Numbered from the stretch's first letter, positions 44,729 through 54,827 are shown. The stretch is DNA of 64,000 nucleotides from Vibrio sp. J1-1 (GCF_021728395.1 NZ_JAKKCM010000003.1:62001-126000), one strand, 5' to 3'. The notes: generated from the sequence alone by a model not told the origin. Made by a program: numbers and translations.

Positions 44729-45865
44729 ATGACAGACAGTCCAGTACTGGCTCTTGCAAAAGACCTAATCAGCAGACAATCCGTAACGCCTGAAGACGCG
44801 GGCTGCCAGGACTTAATGATCGAGCGACTAAAAGCGCTTGGTTTTGAAATTGAAGTCATGGTATTTGAAGATACTACTAACTTCTGGGCTCGCCGCGGCA
44901 CCGAAGCACCGTTATTTGCCTTTGCAGGCCACACTGACGTTGTACCTGCGGGTAAGCTTGAACATTGGGACACACATCCATTTGAGCCAACAATAGTCGA
45001 TGGTTACCTACACGGTCGCGGGGCGGCTGATATGAAAGGCTCTCTCGCTGCGATGATTGTGGCCGTTGAACGTTTTATTGCAGACAACCCGGATCATAAG
45101 GGCTCTATAGGCTTTTTGATTACTTCAGATGAAGAAGGTCCTTTCATCAACGGTACAGTGCGTGTAGTAGAAACCCTGATGGAACGCGGTGAAAACATCG
45201 ATATGTGTATCGTTGGTGAACCTTCAAGTACCGAGATCGTGGGAGATGTAGTGAAAAACGGTCGCCGCGGTTCAATCACTGGTGATCTGACTGTAAAAGG
45301 TACTCAGGGACACGTGGCATACCCTCATTTAGCCAATAACCCTGTTCATTCTTCTCTGTTAGCGATTCACGAATTAGCGACAACGGAATGGGACAAGGGC
45401 AACGACTACTTCCCACCAACTAGTTTCCAGATTCCAAACGTATCGGCAGGTACTGGGGCTTCAAACGTCATTCCGGGTGAATTCAACGTTCAGTTTAACC
45501 TGCGTTTCAGCACCGAACTCAACAATGAAATCATCGTTGAACGAATCACTGAGACACTGAATAAGTACGACCTGAATTACGAGCTAGACTGGACATTCAA
45601 CGGTGACCCGTTCTTAACCGATACTGGCGCGTTGCTCGACGCCGTTGTGGCTGCCGTGGATGAAGTAAACCATACTAAACCAGCGTTACTGACAACTGGT
45701 GGTACTTCGGACGGTCGTTTTATTGCTCGAATGGGTGGTCAGGTTGTGGAACTTGGGCCGGTAAATGCAACCATTCATAAAGTGAACGAGTGCGTAAAAG
45801 TTGACGACTTAGAGAAGTTGACGGACATGTACCAAAACACGCTTAAGCATTTATTGGCGAAATAA
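44729..45865 (+). CDS. dapE: Succinyl-diaminopimelate desuccinylase DapE
   Basis: Zinc-dependent M20-family hydrolase that makes LL-diaminopimelate for lysine and peptidoglycan. The 378 residues show the metal/catalytic motifs [12 protein letters not shown] (about 65-76), [20 protein letters not shown] and EPSSTE. The lid/dimer domain and the C-terminal metal-ligand His (NATIHKVNE) are present. It lies 18 bases after yffB. Confidence 0.97.
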   Translation: MTDSPVLALAKDLISRQSVTPEDAGCQDLMIERLKALGFEIEVMVFEDTTNFWARRGTEAPLFAFAGHTDVVPAGKLEHWDTHPFEPTIVDGYLHGRGAADMKGSLAAMIVAVERFIADNPDHKGSIGFLITSDEEGPFINGTVRVVETLMERGENIDMCIVGEPSSTEIVGDVVKNGRRGSITGDLTVKGTQGHVAYPHLANNPVHSSLLAIHELATTEWDKGNDYFPPTSFQIPNVSAGTGASNVIPGEFNVQFNLRFSTELNNEIIVERITETLNKYDLNYELDWTFNGDPFLTDTGALLDAVVAAVDEVNHTKPALLTTGGTSDGRFIARMGGQVVELGPVNATIHKVNECVKVDDLEKLTDMYQNTLKHLLAK

Positions 45866-45897
45866 TCGTTCGCTGGAAGCCAATTAACGAGAATAAC

Positions 45898-46599
45898 ATG
45901 ACACCATCGCAACTCACAGGCACCACCGATTCTCATCTTCAATCAACCATGGTTGGTCAGAAAGCCTTTTTGCTTCATCCAGAAGTGGCTCCGGACCTGC
46001 TCAGAATGATTGAGGCCGCGACTGCAGCTGGGTTTAAAATGGAGATTGCCAGCGGTTTTCGCGATTTTTCACGCCAACGCGAAATCTGGAACGGGAAATT
46101 TGCCGGAGCGTTGCCAATTCTTGATTCAGACTCGAAGCCACTGAAAAAGTCTGCTTTAAGTGATGAGGAGAAGCTCGTAGCGATTTTGCGATGGTCAGCT
46201 CTACCGGGAGGAAGTCGTCACCACTGGGGGTCTGATTTTGATGTCTATGCTCGTAACTTGTTACCTGAAGGAACAGCACTGCAACTGGAACCATGGGAGT
46301 ACCTGCAAGGTCACCAACATGAGTTCTATCTATGGTTGAAAGCGAACCTCGGTGAGTTTGGTTTTTTCTTCCCATATAAAGACGATCTTGGTGGCGTCGC
46401 GATTGAACCATGGCACATTAGCCATAAGGCAGTCGGTCAACAATGTTGCTCGCAATTAACACCAGATCTGCTAAGAAGTGAACTGATCAAACAAAATCAA
46501 AAGCACAACATTGCAGGGTTAGAATCGATACTAAATAATTTAGATAACATCTTATCTACCTTTATTCGCAATATCACCCCACCGCCGGAGGCGTTATGA
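45898..46599 (+). CDS. M15 family metallopeptidase (D-Ala-D-Ala carboxypeptidase-like)
   Basis: A 233-residue VanY/M15-type zinc peptidase. The sequence shows FKMEIASGFRDFSRQREIW, the zinc-site motif SRHHWGSDFDVY and EPWHISHKAV, with catalytic Glu and His. No clear signal peptide is visible, so it may act in the cytoplasm or be exported by other means. Substrate likely D-Ala-D-Ala or peptidoglycan peptides. It overlaps the next gene by 4 bases and follows dapE, which makes a peptidoglycan precursor. Confidence 0.9.
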   Translation: MTPSQLTGTTDSHLQSTMVGQKAFLLHPEVAPDLLRMIEAATAAGFKMEIASGFRDFSRQREIWNGKFAGALPILDSDSKPLKKSALSDEEKLVAILRWSALPGGSRHHWGSDFDVYARNLLPEGTALQLEPWEYLQGHQHEFYLWLKANLGEFGFFFPYKDDLGGVAIEPWHISHKAVGQQCCSQLTPDLLRSELIKQNQKHNIAGLESILNNLDNILSTFIRNITPPPEAL

Positions 46600-46799
46600 T
46601 CGAATTTCTTACCAACCCTTGGGTTATCATCATTGTGGTCTTGAGTGTGGTCATTGGGAACATTGCCGCTCTGAAGTACACAGCAAAAATGAAATTCCAC
46701 CGAATGGACAAAGGTCGTAAGAACGATTTGGATAAATTGAACGAGCTCGACCAGGAACACAATGGGGATAAAGACAAGAAAGACGACGGTTCTCGTTAA
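46596..46799 (+). CDS. DUF2897 family small membrane protein
   Basis: A 67-residue protein with one N-terminal membrane helix (NPWVIIIVVLSVVIGNIAAL) and a highly charged Lys/Asp-rich tail. It matches small DUF2897 proteins of Vibrio. Function unknown. ATG overlaps the end of the M15 peptidase gene, so translation is coupled; a strong terminator follows. Confidence 0.85.
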   Translation: MIEFLTNPWVIIIVVLSVVIGNIAALKYTAKMKFHRMDKGRKNDLDKLNELDQEHNGDKDKKDDGSR

Positions 46800-46810
46800 T
46801 GAATACCAAC

Positions 46811-46838
46811 AAAAAAGGGACCAAACGGTCCCTTTTAT
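46811..46838. terminator. Bidirectional terminator between the DUF2897 gene and bamC
   Basis: AAAAGGGACC (46813-46822), loop AAAC, GGTCCCTTTT (46827-46836). A run of T or A on each side lets it end transcripts from both convergent genes. Confidence 0.95.
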
Positions 46839-46853
46839 CTATGTACTGATTAA

Positions 46854-47873
46854 TTACTGCTTGACCACTTCTGCCAGAACTGGTGCCAGTGACTTAAGGA
46901 ATTCCTCTTCAACAGGCTTACCTGAAGAGTCTGTAATATTAATTGACGTTCGGTTACCTAAGTCGCCAAATAGGAAGGTGTATTTACCCGCCTTTAAGTC
47001 AACAGGCTTAACGCCAATATCATTCCAGAACTCATCATCTGGTGATGCGTATCTCGCTTCTACTGTACCTTGAGATTGAGTGCGATCCTCAACAGTGAAA
47101 CCCATCTTAGGTAGAATCACTGGCAAACGCGGCCACAGTACGTCATATTGAGCACGAGCGATGATGACAGGAAGCCCACTTCGGTCTGTACCCATAGTAA
47201 TAGGAATCTGCTTTACCAACTCCTGAGCTTTACGCTGCGCATCTTCACGAACTTGTTGATCGTAGCGAGCGGTAACCAGGTTAGTCATGAACACATTGTA
47301 ACGTTCGCGGTTTGTTGGAGTAACTTCTTTAATTTGGCTACCTTCACGCCAGTCGATAAGACCAACTTTAAATCCATAACGACCACCGGCTTGTGTACGC
47401 AAAATCTCGTATCTACTGCCAATCTCCATATCTTCATCAGGAGAATCCCAAGTTACCCAACTCGTTTCGATACGCGAATCCGTTTGGCTCTCAACCGGAA
47501 TTTTGTTGGCTTCAACCATACCTTGTACCGTTTGCCAAACCTTATCTAACTCGTCTTTACGGAGCAACCACAGCGTCACTTCACCATCTTGACTGCGATC
47601 CAAGCGAGCACCAGGAATCAGTTCTAGCACTTGTTGTGGCGGACGAATATCAACGTTTTCACCCACACCACCAGCATAAGCACCCTGAGGGACATCGTAG
47701 TTTGGATAAAGCTGAGGCTGAACACCTTGTGGCGTATTCCACTCACCCAGCGTTGGGGTGTTTAAGTACTCGAAATCGTCCTTTGCCTGACGACGTTGGG
47801 TGGCACCACCTGTACAGGCAGTCAATACGAATACAGCTAATGAACTTAACACTAACTGGCTTGAAAGCTTCAT
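46854..47873 (-). CDS. bamC: Outer membrane assembly lipoprotein BamC (NlpB)
   Basis: Lipoprotein of the BAM complex that inserts outer-membrane proteins. The 339 residues begin with a lipoprotein signal ending LTAC at Cys20 (FVLTACTGGATQRRQ). The unstructured N-terminal part that binds BamD (YLNTPTLGEWNTPQGV) and two helix-grip domains follow. It lies downstream of dapA, as in E. coli. Confidence 0.95.
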   Translation of the reverse strand: MKLSSQLVLSSLAVFVLTACTGGATQRRQAKDDFEYLNTPTLGEWNTPQGVQPQLYPNYDVPQGAYAGGVGENVDIRPPQQVLELIPGARLDRSQDGEVTLWLLRKDELDKVWQTVQGMVEANKIPVESQTDSRIETSWVTWDSPDEDMEIGSRYEILRTQAGGRYGFKVGLIDWREGSQIKEVTPTNRERYNVFMTNLVTARYDQQVREDAQRKAQELVKQIPITMGTDRSGLPVIIARAQYDVLWPRLPVILPKMGFTVEDRTQSQGTVEARYASPDDEFWNDIGVKPVDLKAGKYTFLFGDLGNRTSINITDSSGKPVEEEFLKSLAPVLAEVVKQ

Positions 47874-47889
47874 TTATACTCCTAAAACA

Positions 47890-47911
47890 CTGAGGGCCCA
47901 TTGGCCCCCAG
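47890..47911 (-). terminator. GC-rich hairpin between dapA and bamC (possible attenuator)
   Basis: CTGAGGGCC and GGCCCCCAG pair with one mismatch around a 4-base loop (CATT). It lies 23-44 bases past the dapA stop. There is no T run right after it, so it may only reduce read-through or stabilise the dapA message. Confidence 0.45.
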
Positions 47912-47933
47912 TATGAACGTCAATCCTAGTAAC

Positions 47934-48818
47934 TCAATCTTTATAAATACGGGCGTCGGTTAACGCCTGTTCCACGATCGGCTGCGATTTTTCAGAAAGC
48001 GTGGTTAGAGGAAGACGTAAGCTACCATCGTCGATCAAACCCAGCTTTTGAGCTGCCCATTTCACAGGGATCGGGCTTGCTTCAACGAATAGATTCTTAT
48101 GCAGAGGCATTAAACGCTGGTTGATAGCTTCTGCTTCTTCGTACTTACCTTCACTTGCCAAATGGAACATGTCTGCCATTTCTTTTGCTGCAATATTGTT
48201 GGTTACCGAGATAACCCCATTGCCGCCAAGTTTGACAAAATCGAGACCCGTCGCATCATCACCACTTAGTAAGATAAAATCTTCGCCACAAAGTTCACGG
48301 TGAATTGCAACTCTATCCAAATCGCCTGTCGCATCTTTTAGAGCAACTATATTATCAAGCTTTGACAAACGTGCCACTGTCTCAGGCTTCATATCTACAG
48401 CCGTGCGACCCGGTACATTGTAAAGAATGAGCGGCACATCACTCGCTTCAGAAATAGCTTTATAGTGCAGGAACAAGCCTTCTTGTGTCGGCTTGTTGTA
48501 GTAAGGCGTTACACTTAGGAAACCCGCGATACCAGAATCCGCCAGTAATTTACTGAACGTCACTGCTTCGTGGGTAGCATTTGCCCCCGTACCAGCTATC
48601 ACCGGTATGCGACCGTTGGCAAACTCTACCGTCTTGTTAACAACCTTTACATGCTCTTCAATCGTCAGTGTCGCTGACTCTCCGGTTGTGCCTACTGCCA
48701 CAATACCATCGGAACCAGATTCGATATGGTATTCCACTAGCTTTTGCAGACCATCAAAGTCTACTTCGCCATCCGCTTTGAATGGCGTAATCAGCGCTAC
48801 GATACTTCCTGAAAACAT
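47934..48818 (-). CDS. dapA: 4-hydroxy-tetrahydrodipicolinate synthase DapA
   Basis: Condenses pyruvate with aspartate semialdehyde, the first step to lysine/DAP. The 294 residues form a TIM barrel with GTTGESATL (about 44-52), the catalytic Tyr in ILYNVPGRT (about 130s) and the Schiff-base Lys in [10 protein letters not shown] (about 161). Gene order dapA-bamC is as in E. coli. It is divergent from gcvR. Confidence 0.97.
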   Translation of the reverse strand: MFSGSIVALITPFKADGEVDFDGLQKLVEYHIESGSDGIVAVGTTGESATLTIEEHVKVVNKTVEFANGRIPVIAGTGANATHEAVTFSKLLADSGIAGFLSVTPYYNKPTQEGLFLHYKAISEASDVPLILYNVPGRTAVDMKPETVARLSKLDNIVALKDATGDLDRVAIHRELCGEDFILLSGDDATGLDFVKLGGNGVISVTNNIAAKEMADMFHLASEGKYEEAEAINQRLMPLHKNLFVEASPIPVKWAAQKLGLIDDGSLRLPLTTLSEKSQPIVEQALTDARIYKD

Positions 48819-49202
48819 GTTTATCTCCCTTATTTAGTTCTTTCTGCATGGTACTGTAATGCGATTGAAAAACACAAGAGCGTAAACTCGCTTACAAAGT
48901 ACAAATGAGTGAATAATTATCAGATGTTAGAGATCTAGCAAATTAAATGCTCGCTTTGGCCGGACTCCTACAAAACTTGATAACAGCGTTAGTTAACTGG
49001 TTCAATTTTGAAGAACAAGGCGTGAGCAAAAGAAAGACCTCATTTTTACTATGCTCAGAAATATACTCTCTGAAGCGCTTAATCAAGTCAGACTTGAGTG
49101 AATAAAAAAACCGGGCTGTAAACAAAACCGGACTGACTCGATCTTTCTCTATCGTATCTGTGCTAACATCTTTTTATTGAACAAAGGACAAGAAGCTCAT
49201 TT
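48819..49202. other. 384-base divergent intergenic region dapA / gcvR
   Basis: AT-rich stretch with promoters presumably pointing both ways. I see no convincing open reading frame, hairpin terminator or known operator. A 60-codon frame on the minus strand has no ribosome-binding site or recognisable features. Confidence 0.4.
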
Positions 49203-49745
49203 ATGAAGCAACATCTGGTACTTACAGCAGTTGGAACGGATCGTCCAGGTATCTGTAACCAAGTCGTAAAGCTCGTTACGCAAGCTGGCTGTAATATTGT
49301 CGATAGCCGAATTGCTATTTTTGGCAATGAATTTACCCTAATCATGCTGCTGACAGGTAGCACCAGTAATATCACTCGCGTCGAAACACAGATGCCTTTA
49401 CTGGGACAAGAACACGACCTGATCACCATAATGAAGCGTACTGCCACTCACGATTTACTCGACAACAGTTACACCTTGGAAGTGTTTATCGAGTCAGAAG
49501 ACCGTCCGGGCCTCACTGAGAAATTCACTCAGTTCTTTGCTGACCAGCAGATCGGGCTTGACTCACTAAGCGCACAAACCATTAGCAAATCAAAGATTCA
49601 GGCCGATGTTGATCAATTCCACATCGCCATTACGGCATCGGTGAGTACCGATTGCAACCTGATGCAATTACAAGAAGATTTCGATGAACTTTGTCAGTCG
49701 CTCAACGTACAAGGTTCTCTGAATTTCATTAAAAACACACTATAA
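49203..49745 (+). CDS. gcvR: Glycine cleavage system regulator GcvR
   Basis: ACT-domain protein that in E. coli binds GcvA and represses the glycine cleavage genes. The 180 residues show two ACT domains (about 1-75 with AVGTDRPGICNQVVKLVTQAGCNIVDSRIA; about 90-170 with ESEDRPGLTEKFTQFFADQQIGLDSLSA). Its place, divergent from dapA and before bcp, matches E. coli. Confidence 0.94.
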   Translation: MKQHLVLTAVGTDRPGICNQVVKLVTQAGCNIVDSRIAIFGNEFTLIMLLTGSTSNITRVETQMPLLGQEHDLITIMKRTATHDLLDNSYTLEVFIESEDRPGLTEKFTQFFADQQIGLDSLSAQTISKSKIQADVDQFHIAITASVSTDCNLMQLQEDFDELCQSLNVQGSLNFIKNTL

Positions 49746-49761
49746 AGTAAAGGAAATCAAC

Positions 49762-50232
49762 ATGAATACGCTGACAGCAGGCTCGCCAGCGCCAGCCTTC
49801 TCTTTGCTCGACCAAGACGGCAACACAGTGACGCTTGGTGATTTTAAAGGCAAGAAAGTACTTTTCTACTTTTACCCGAAAGCCATGACTCCGGGCTGTA
49901 CAACGCAAGCAAAAGGGCTGCGTGACATTAAAGCAGAACTCGACGCGCACAACGTTGTTGTGCTTGGCGTCAGCATTGACCCAGTAAAACGTCTGGGTAA
50001 GTTTATCGAACGTGATGAGCTTAATTTCACGCTACTTTCTGACGAAGACCACGCGGTTGCTGACCAGTTTGGCGTTTGGGGTGAAAAGAAGTTCATGGGT
50101 AAAATCTACGATGGGCTACACCGCATCAGCTTTCTTATCAACGAAGAAGGCGTGATTGAGCACGTGTTCAATAAGTTTAAAACCAAAGATCACCATGAAG
50201 TGGTTTTAAATTATCTCAACGAAAACGCGTAA
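49762..50232 (+). CDS. bcp: Thiol peroxidase Bcp/PrxQ (single-cysteine form)
   Basis: Peroxiredoxin that reduces peroxides with a reactive cysteine. The 156 residues align over their whole length with E. coli Bcp. The peroxidatic Cys46 is in PKAMTPGCTTQAKGLRD. E. coli has a second, resolving Cys five residues later (CTVQACGLRD). Here that position is Lys51 (codon AAA) and no other cysteine exists in the protein. So it should work as a 1-Cys enzyme needing an outside thiol. It follows gcvR by 16 bases. Confidence 0.95.
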   Translation: MNTLTAGSPAPAFSLLDQDGNTVTLGDFKGKKVLFYFYPKAMTPGCTTQAKGLRDIKAELDAHNVVVLGVSIDPVKRLGKFIERDELNFTLLSDEDHAVADQFGVWGEKKFMGKIYDGLHRISFLINEEGVIEHVFNKFKTKDHHEVVLNYLNENA

Positions 50233-50263
50233 CAACGTCTGATTGAACCGATGTCCTAAAATA

Positions 50264-50298
50264 CAAGAAAGCCCAGTACATGCTGGGCTTTCTTTTTT
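50264..50298 (+). terminator. Rho-independent terminator after bcp
   Basis: AAGAAAGCCCAG (50265-50276), loop TACATG, CTGGGCTTTCTT (50283-50294), then T residues. It ends the gcvR-bcp transcript and may also serve the convergent permease gene. Confidence 0.95.
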
Positions 50299-50350
50299 CT
50301 ATCGCAGGCAGTGAGAATTGACACACTCAATGCAGATAAGATTGGTATCG

Positions 50351-51424
50351 TTATTCCTGCTCAGCAGGTTCACTGTCTTCTGTACTTGGTAGCGCATTCC
50401 AAACCGCTTTTACTAACGTTGCCAGTGGGATAGCGAAGAACACCCCCCAGAAGCCCCACAGCCCGCCAAAGACTAGCACTGCAATAATGATCGCGACTGG
50501 ATGAAGGTTTACCGCTTCAGAAAACAGCACCGGAACCAATACATTCCCGTCCAGTGCCTGGATAATCCCGTATGCGAGCAGTAGCCAATAGAATGGCGGT
50601 GTAAGCCCCCACTGGAACAGCCCCACGATAGCCACAGGGACAGTGACCGCCGCTGCGCCAATATATGGGATAAGAACGGACAAACCGACCGCGACGGCTA
50701 ACAATACGGAATAACGTAAATCCAGAATCGCGAAAGTGACATAACTTACCCCTCCGACAATCAGAATTTCGAGCACTTTACCGCGAATATAGTTTGAGAT
50801 TTGTTCGTTCATCTCGTGCCAAACTTTATTCGCTAGTCTACGGTTTTTAGGCAGAATACCACTGGCCATACCGAGCATTTCCTCTTTGTCTTTAAGCAAA
50901 AAGAAGATCAGCAAAGGCACCAGAATTAAATACACCGCTAACGTCGCGAGACTGACTAAAGAAGCCAAAGACCCTTTGACTACGCTCTCCCCAAGCCCTA
51001 AAGCCTGATTTTTCGCATTTGTCACGATGGTTTCTACGATTTGTAGGTTAGCCAGCTCAGGATGACGCTCTGGAAGTGTAACAATGAACTTCTGCAATCC
51101 ATTGTACATATTAGGGATATCGTTAATTAAGTTGCCAACCTGAGTCCAGATAGTTGGCACTAAACCAAACAAAGCAATCAACATCAAACTAATGAAGATC
51201 AGCAATACAATGATTACAGCGAGTGTACGCGGCACTCCCATACGGCACATTTGCACTACCGGCCACTCCAGCAGATAAGCGAGTACAATCGCCACCAATA
51301 ATGGAGCAATGAGATGACCGAAGAAGTAAATAGTGATAAAACCAAACAGCAAAATCGCTACCAGGCTCACTGCATGAGGATCAGAGAATCGACGTTGATA
51401 CCAACGACTTACCATTTCGAACAT
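50351..51424 (-). CDS. perM: AI-2E family transporter / PerM-type permease
   Basis: A 357-residue inner-membrane protein of the AI-2E/PerM family with about eight hydrophobic segments. Family motifs are present (LIAPLLVAIVLAYLLEWPVVQMC near the start; VLIPYIGAAAVTVPVAIVGLFQWG; GFWGVFFAIPLATLVKAVWNALP near the end). E. coli has perM beside bepA, and the same order holds here. Its transported substrate is not known. It starts right after the TusA-like gene (adjacent). Confidence 0.92.
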   Translation of the reverse strand: MFEMVSRWYQRRFSDPHAVSLVAILLFGFITIYFFGHLIAPLLVAIVLAYLLEWPVVQMCRMGVPRTLAVIIVLLIFISLMLIALFGLVPTIWTQVGNLINDIPNMYNGLQKFIVTLPERHPELANLQIVETIVTNAKNQALGLGESVVKGSLASLVSLATLAVYLILVPLLIFFLLKDKEEMLGMASGILPKNRRLANKVWHEMNEQISNYIRGKVLEILIVGGVSYVTFAILDLRYSVLLAVAVGLSVLIPYIGAAAVTVPVAIVGLFQWGLTPPFYWLLLAYGIIQALDGNVLVPVLFSEAVNLHPVAIIIAVLVFGGLWGFWGVFFAIPLATLVKAVWNALPSTEDSEPAEQE

Positions 51425-51670
51425 CTAAGCGGATTCCTTTTTGAAAACAGTCAATGTGTAGTGATCTGATATTGGTTGGCAATCAACCACGTACCCTTGA
51501 GCATTTAAGTATTTCACAATATCTTGTTTAGAGCTGTTATCCGTAACTTGAATGACAAGCTTTTGATATTGCGGATTTTCTCCTTCAAATGCCTCAACAG
51601 TGTGACGCTTTGCAAGTAACAGTGCTAAGGGGCAGCGTTGCTTGCGCAAATCAAGTAGCATGGATTCCAT
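51425..51670 (-). CDS. TusA/SirA-like sulfur-carrier protein
   Basis: A small protein (about 81 aa; MESMLLDLRKQRCPLALLLAKRHTVEAFE) of the TusA/SirA/YedF type, with the Cys-Pro motif RCPLALLLAK that usually carries sulfur as persulfide. It directly abuts the permease gene with no gap, suggesting shared expression. Start choice is uncertain: GTG at 51685, ATG at 51670 or ATG at 51661; the last has a GGA 8 bases upstream. Confidence 0.8.
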   Translation of the reverse strand: MESMLLDLRKQRCPLALLLAKRHTVEAFEGENPQYQKLVIQVTDNSSKQDIVKYLNAQGYVVDCQPISDHYTLTVFKKESA

Positions 51671-51821
51671 TGTATTGCTCTGCACTTATGATAGGGTTGT
51701 ATTGTAACGGCTTTTTAAGTTGGTGCTAGCACTTCTGACATGATTTAACCAGATCCTGAAATCACTCAGATATAAACAATTTACGAAACCAATTCGTTTA
51801 TTCTCGGTCTGATTGCTAGCA

Positions 51822-51880
51822 TATACCCAAATGACTTCAAGGTGCATGATACGCGAGTTTCTCGAGGTTATTTGGGCATA
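51822..51880. repeat. Vibrio intergenic palindromic repeat upstream of bepA
   Basis: TATACCCAAAT at 51822-51832 and ATTTGGGCATA at 51870-51880 are inverted with one mismatch, enclosing ACTTCAAGGTGCATG. From memory, elements with TATACCCAAA...CTTCAAGATGCA are frequent between Vibrio genes. A fragment (TTCAAGATGCAGG) recurs at 43260-43272. The copy may carry part of the bepA promoter or leader. Confidence 0.6.
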
Positions 51881-51975
51881 CTATTAACAGGATGACCGTA
51901 CAGTATAGTGGTGACGTTGTGAGGTACGCGACCTCCTACCACATGCTTAGGTATTTGGGAGAACCTTTAAAACGT

Positions 51976-53427
51976 ATGTTAAAACGCACTCGATCGCTAG
52001 TTTGCTTATGTATTGCTGCTGCAATTAGTTCGCCAACAACCTACGCCAATAGTATCGACTTACCCGATATTGGGACAGCCGCAGGTAGCACTCTATCGAT
52101 AGACCAAGAGTTGATTTATGGTGACGCCTACATGCGGATGCTAAGAGCGAGCAAGCCGCTTGTTAACGATCCTGTGATTAATGAGTATATTGATTCTCTT
52201 GGCCACCGTTTAGTGGCCAATGCAAATGACGTAAAGACACCGTTCCATTTTTTCATGATTCGTGACCGCAACATCAACGCTTTCGCGTTTTTTGGCGGCT
52301 ATGTCGCTCTGCACTCCGGTTTGTTTCTACACGCTCGCAGTGAGAGCGAACTCGCCTCAGTAGTTGCCCACGAAATCGCACACGTTACGCAGCGGCACCT
52401 TGCTCGTAGTATGGAAGAGCAAGCAAGACGTTCACCTGCATCATTGGCGGCGTTAGCTGGAGCTCTGCTACTTTCGATAGCAGCACCAGAAGCTGGCATT
52501 GCCGCCATTACAGCCGCTACGGCTGGCAACATGCAAAGCCAGATAAACTATACTCGCGCGAACGAGAAAGAAGCCGACCGTTTTGGCATCTCGACACTAG
52601 CAAAAGCAGGGTTTGATGTACAAGCCATGCCTCGCTTCTTCGGACGATTAGCCGACGAGTATCGTTATGCAAGTAAGCCTCCTCCGATGCTACTTACTCA
52701 CCCGCTTCCTGAAGACCGAATCGCGGACAGTCGACAACGAGCACAGGCTTACCCTCCACTGCGTATACTTCCGTCAATTGACTACCATCTAGCCCGAACT
52801 CGTATTGTTGCCCGCTATGCCGGCATTGACGGACAAGCCGCATTAGGTTGGTTTGAGCGAACACAGAAGAAAGCCACTGCTGATATCATGCCTGCGTTTG
52901 ATTATGGCCGTGCTCTGGTTTATTTAGACAGTAAACAGTTATCGAAAGCTGAACCAATACTGAAGAAACTGCTGGCACAAGATCCGGGAAATCCATTCTA
53001 TCTTGATGCGATGAGTGATCTGTTTATCGAGAAAAAACAACCAGAGAAAGCAGTAGACATGCTGAGTAAAGCACTCACGCGTAATCCACAGAATCAAGTT
53101 CTGACGATTAACTATGCGAATGCCCTGCTTGACGCCAATAAAGATGATCAGGCTGTGCGTATTCTTCAACGATACACCCATGATAACCCTGAAGATACCA
53201 ATGGCTGGCAGCTATTATCGAAAACCTATAACGAGTTGGGACGTAACGATGAGGAGTTGGCTGCCCGCGCTGAAATTTTGGCGTTGCGAGCGAATTGGAA
53301 TAAAGCGATTCAATATTATAGTGAAGCAAGTAAAATGGCCAAGTTGGGCAGTTTAGAACAAGCACGATACGATGCTCGTATTGACCAACTCATGATCCAA
53401 AGAGATCGATTCATGGCATTACAATAA
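51976..53427 (+). CDS. bepA: Periplasmic M48 metalloprotease/chaperone BepA
   Basis: BepA helps assemble or degrade outer-membrane proteins such as LptD. The 483-residue form starts MLKRTRSLVCLCIAAAISSPTTYA, a good signal peptide, and matches E. coli BepA length. The open frame extends 28 codons further upstream, which would bury the signal peptide. The M48 zinc motif VVAHEIAHVTQRH (His, Glu, His) and the third ligand region EKEADRFG are present, followed by TPR repeats (about 310-470). No good ribosome-binding site is visible for either start. Confidence 0.93.
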   Translation: MLKRTRSLVCLCIAAAISSPTTYANSIDLPDIGTAAGSTLSIDQELIYGDAYMRMLRASKPLVNDPVINEYIDSLGHRLVANANDVKTPFHFFMIRDRNINAFAFFGGYVALHSGLFLHARSESELASVVAHEIAHVTQRHLARSMEEQARRSPASLAALAGALLLSIAAPEAGIAAITAATAGNMQSQINYTRANEKEADRFGISTLAKAGFDVQAMPRFFGRLADEYRYASKPPPMLLTHPLPEDRIADSRQRAQAYPPLRILPSIDYHLARTRIVARYAGIDGQAALGWFERTQKKATADIMPAFDYGRALVYLDSKQLSKAEPILKKLLAQDPGNPFYLDAMSDLFIEKKQPEKAVDMLSKALTRNPQNQVLTINYANALLDANKDDQAVRILQRYTHDNPEDTNGWQLLSKTYNELGRNDEELAARAEILALRANWNKAIQYYSEASKMAKLGSLEQARYDARIDQLMIQRDRFMALQ

Positions 53428-53443
53428 CGAAATGGAGAAAACC

Positions 53444-53794
53444 ATGTCAGTCGTGATTTATCACAACCCTCGTTGCTCAAAGAGCCGTCAAACCCTTGAA
53501 CTACTCGAACAAAATGGTGTTACACCAGAAGTCGTAAAATATTTGGAGAATCCACTTACTGTGGAAGAGCTAAAAGCACTCTACGCTCAACTAGGATTCT
53601 CGACTGTTCGTGACATGATGCGTACCAAAGAAGCCGATTACAAAGAGCTAGGCTTAGGTGACGCGTCAGTCAGTGACGAACAACTGTTCGAAGCAATGGC
53701 ACAAAATCCAAAACTGTTTGAGCGTCCTGTTGTTGTAGCAAATGGCAAAGCGAAAATCGGTCGCCCACCAGAGCAAGTGTTGGATATTCTATAA
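53444..53794 (+). CDS. arsC: Arsenate reductase-type ArsC (YfgD-like)
   Basis: A 116-residue glutaredoxin-dependent ArsC family protein: MSVVIYHNPRCSKSRQTLELLEQNG with Cys10 and the later RPVVVANGKAKIGRPPEQVL. The start is the second ATG, with GGAG 7 bases before it; the first ATG lies four codons upstream. It follows bepA by 16 bases as yfgD does in E. coli. It may act on arsenate or another oxyanion; no ars operon is present. Confidence 0.93.
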   Translation: MSVVIYHNPRCSKSRQTLELLEQNGVTPEVVKYLENPLTVEELKALYAQLGFSTVRDMMRTKEADYKELGLGDASVSDEQLFEAMAQNPKLFERPVVVANGKAKIGRPPEQVLDIL

Positions 53795-54364
<570 letters not shown>

Positions 54365-54386
54365 TAAATTCAAGGATAGTAAATCG

Positions 54387-54827
54387 ATGTCTGAATCTTT
54401 TGACCAACCGGCACTTAGTGCAAAAACGAAAAGCTATCGTTATTTGGCTTTGTTTGGCAACTTGGCTTTACTGGCTTGGGTAGCGATTTGGCAACTCGCG
54501 CTGTCTCCTCACCCTCACTTAAACAGTACAACGCTAGCGATTGCATGGTGTATTCCGTTATTACTCCCTTTACCAGGCATATTAGCAGGAAAACCCTATA
54601 CTCACGCTTGGGCAAACTTTGTGTTAATGCTGTACTTTCTTCATGCATTAACCATCTTATATGTTGATGGTGGAGAACGTTGGCTTGCAGCAGTCGAGCT
54701 CCTGCTGACCACGTTGGGCTTTTTTGGCAACATTCTGTTTGCGAGAGCAAGAGGCAAAGAGTTGGGCCTCAAACTCAAACGCTTATCCCAAGTGGAGAAA
54801 GAAGAAAAAACGAAGTTCAACAAATAA
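54387..54827 (+). CDS. DUF2069 family membrane protein
   Basis: A 146-residue protein with about four hydrophobic helices (about 24-40, 50-66, 75-95, 103-125) and a basic C-terminal tail (KELGLKLKRLSQVEKEEKTKFNK). It matches the DUF2069 family. Function unknown. It is the last gene of the bepA-arsC-wrbA-like transcript and is followed by a terminator. Confidence 0.85.
   Translation: MSESFDQPALSAKTKSYRYLALFGNLALLAWVAIWQLALSPHPHLNSTTLAIAWCIPLLLPLPGILAGKPYTHAWANFVLMLYFLHALTILYVDGGERWLAAVELLLTTLGFFGNILFARARGKELGLKLKRLSQVEKEEKTKFNK

Noticed and set aside
48943-49125. 60-codon minus-strand frame in the dapA-gcvR gap
   Set aside because: No ribosome-binding site, no recognisable motif, and placed in the likely promoter region.
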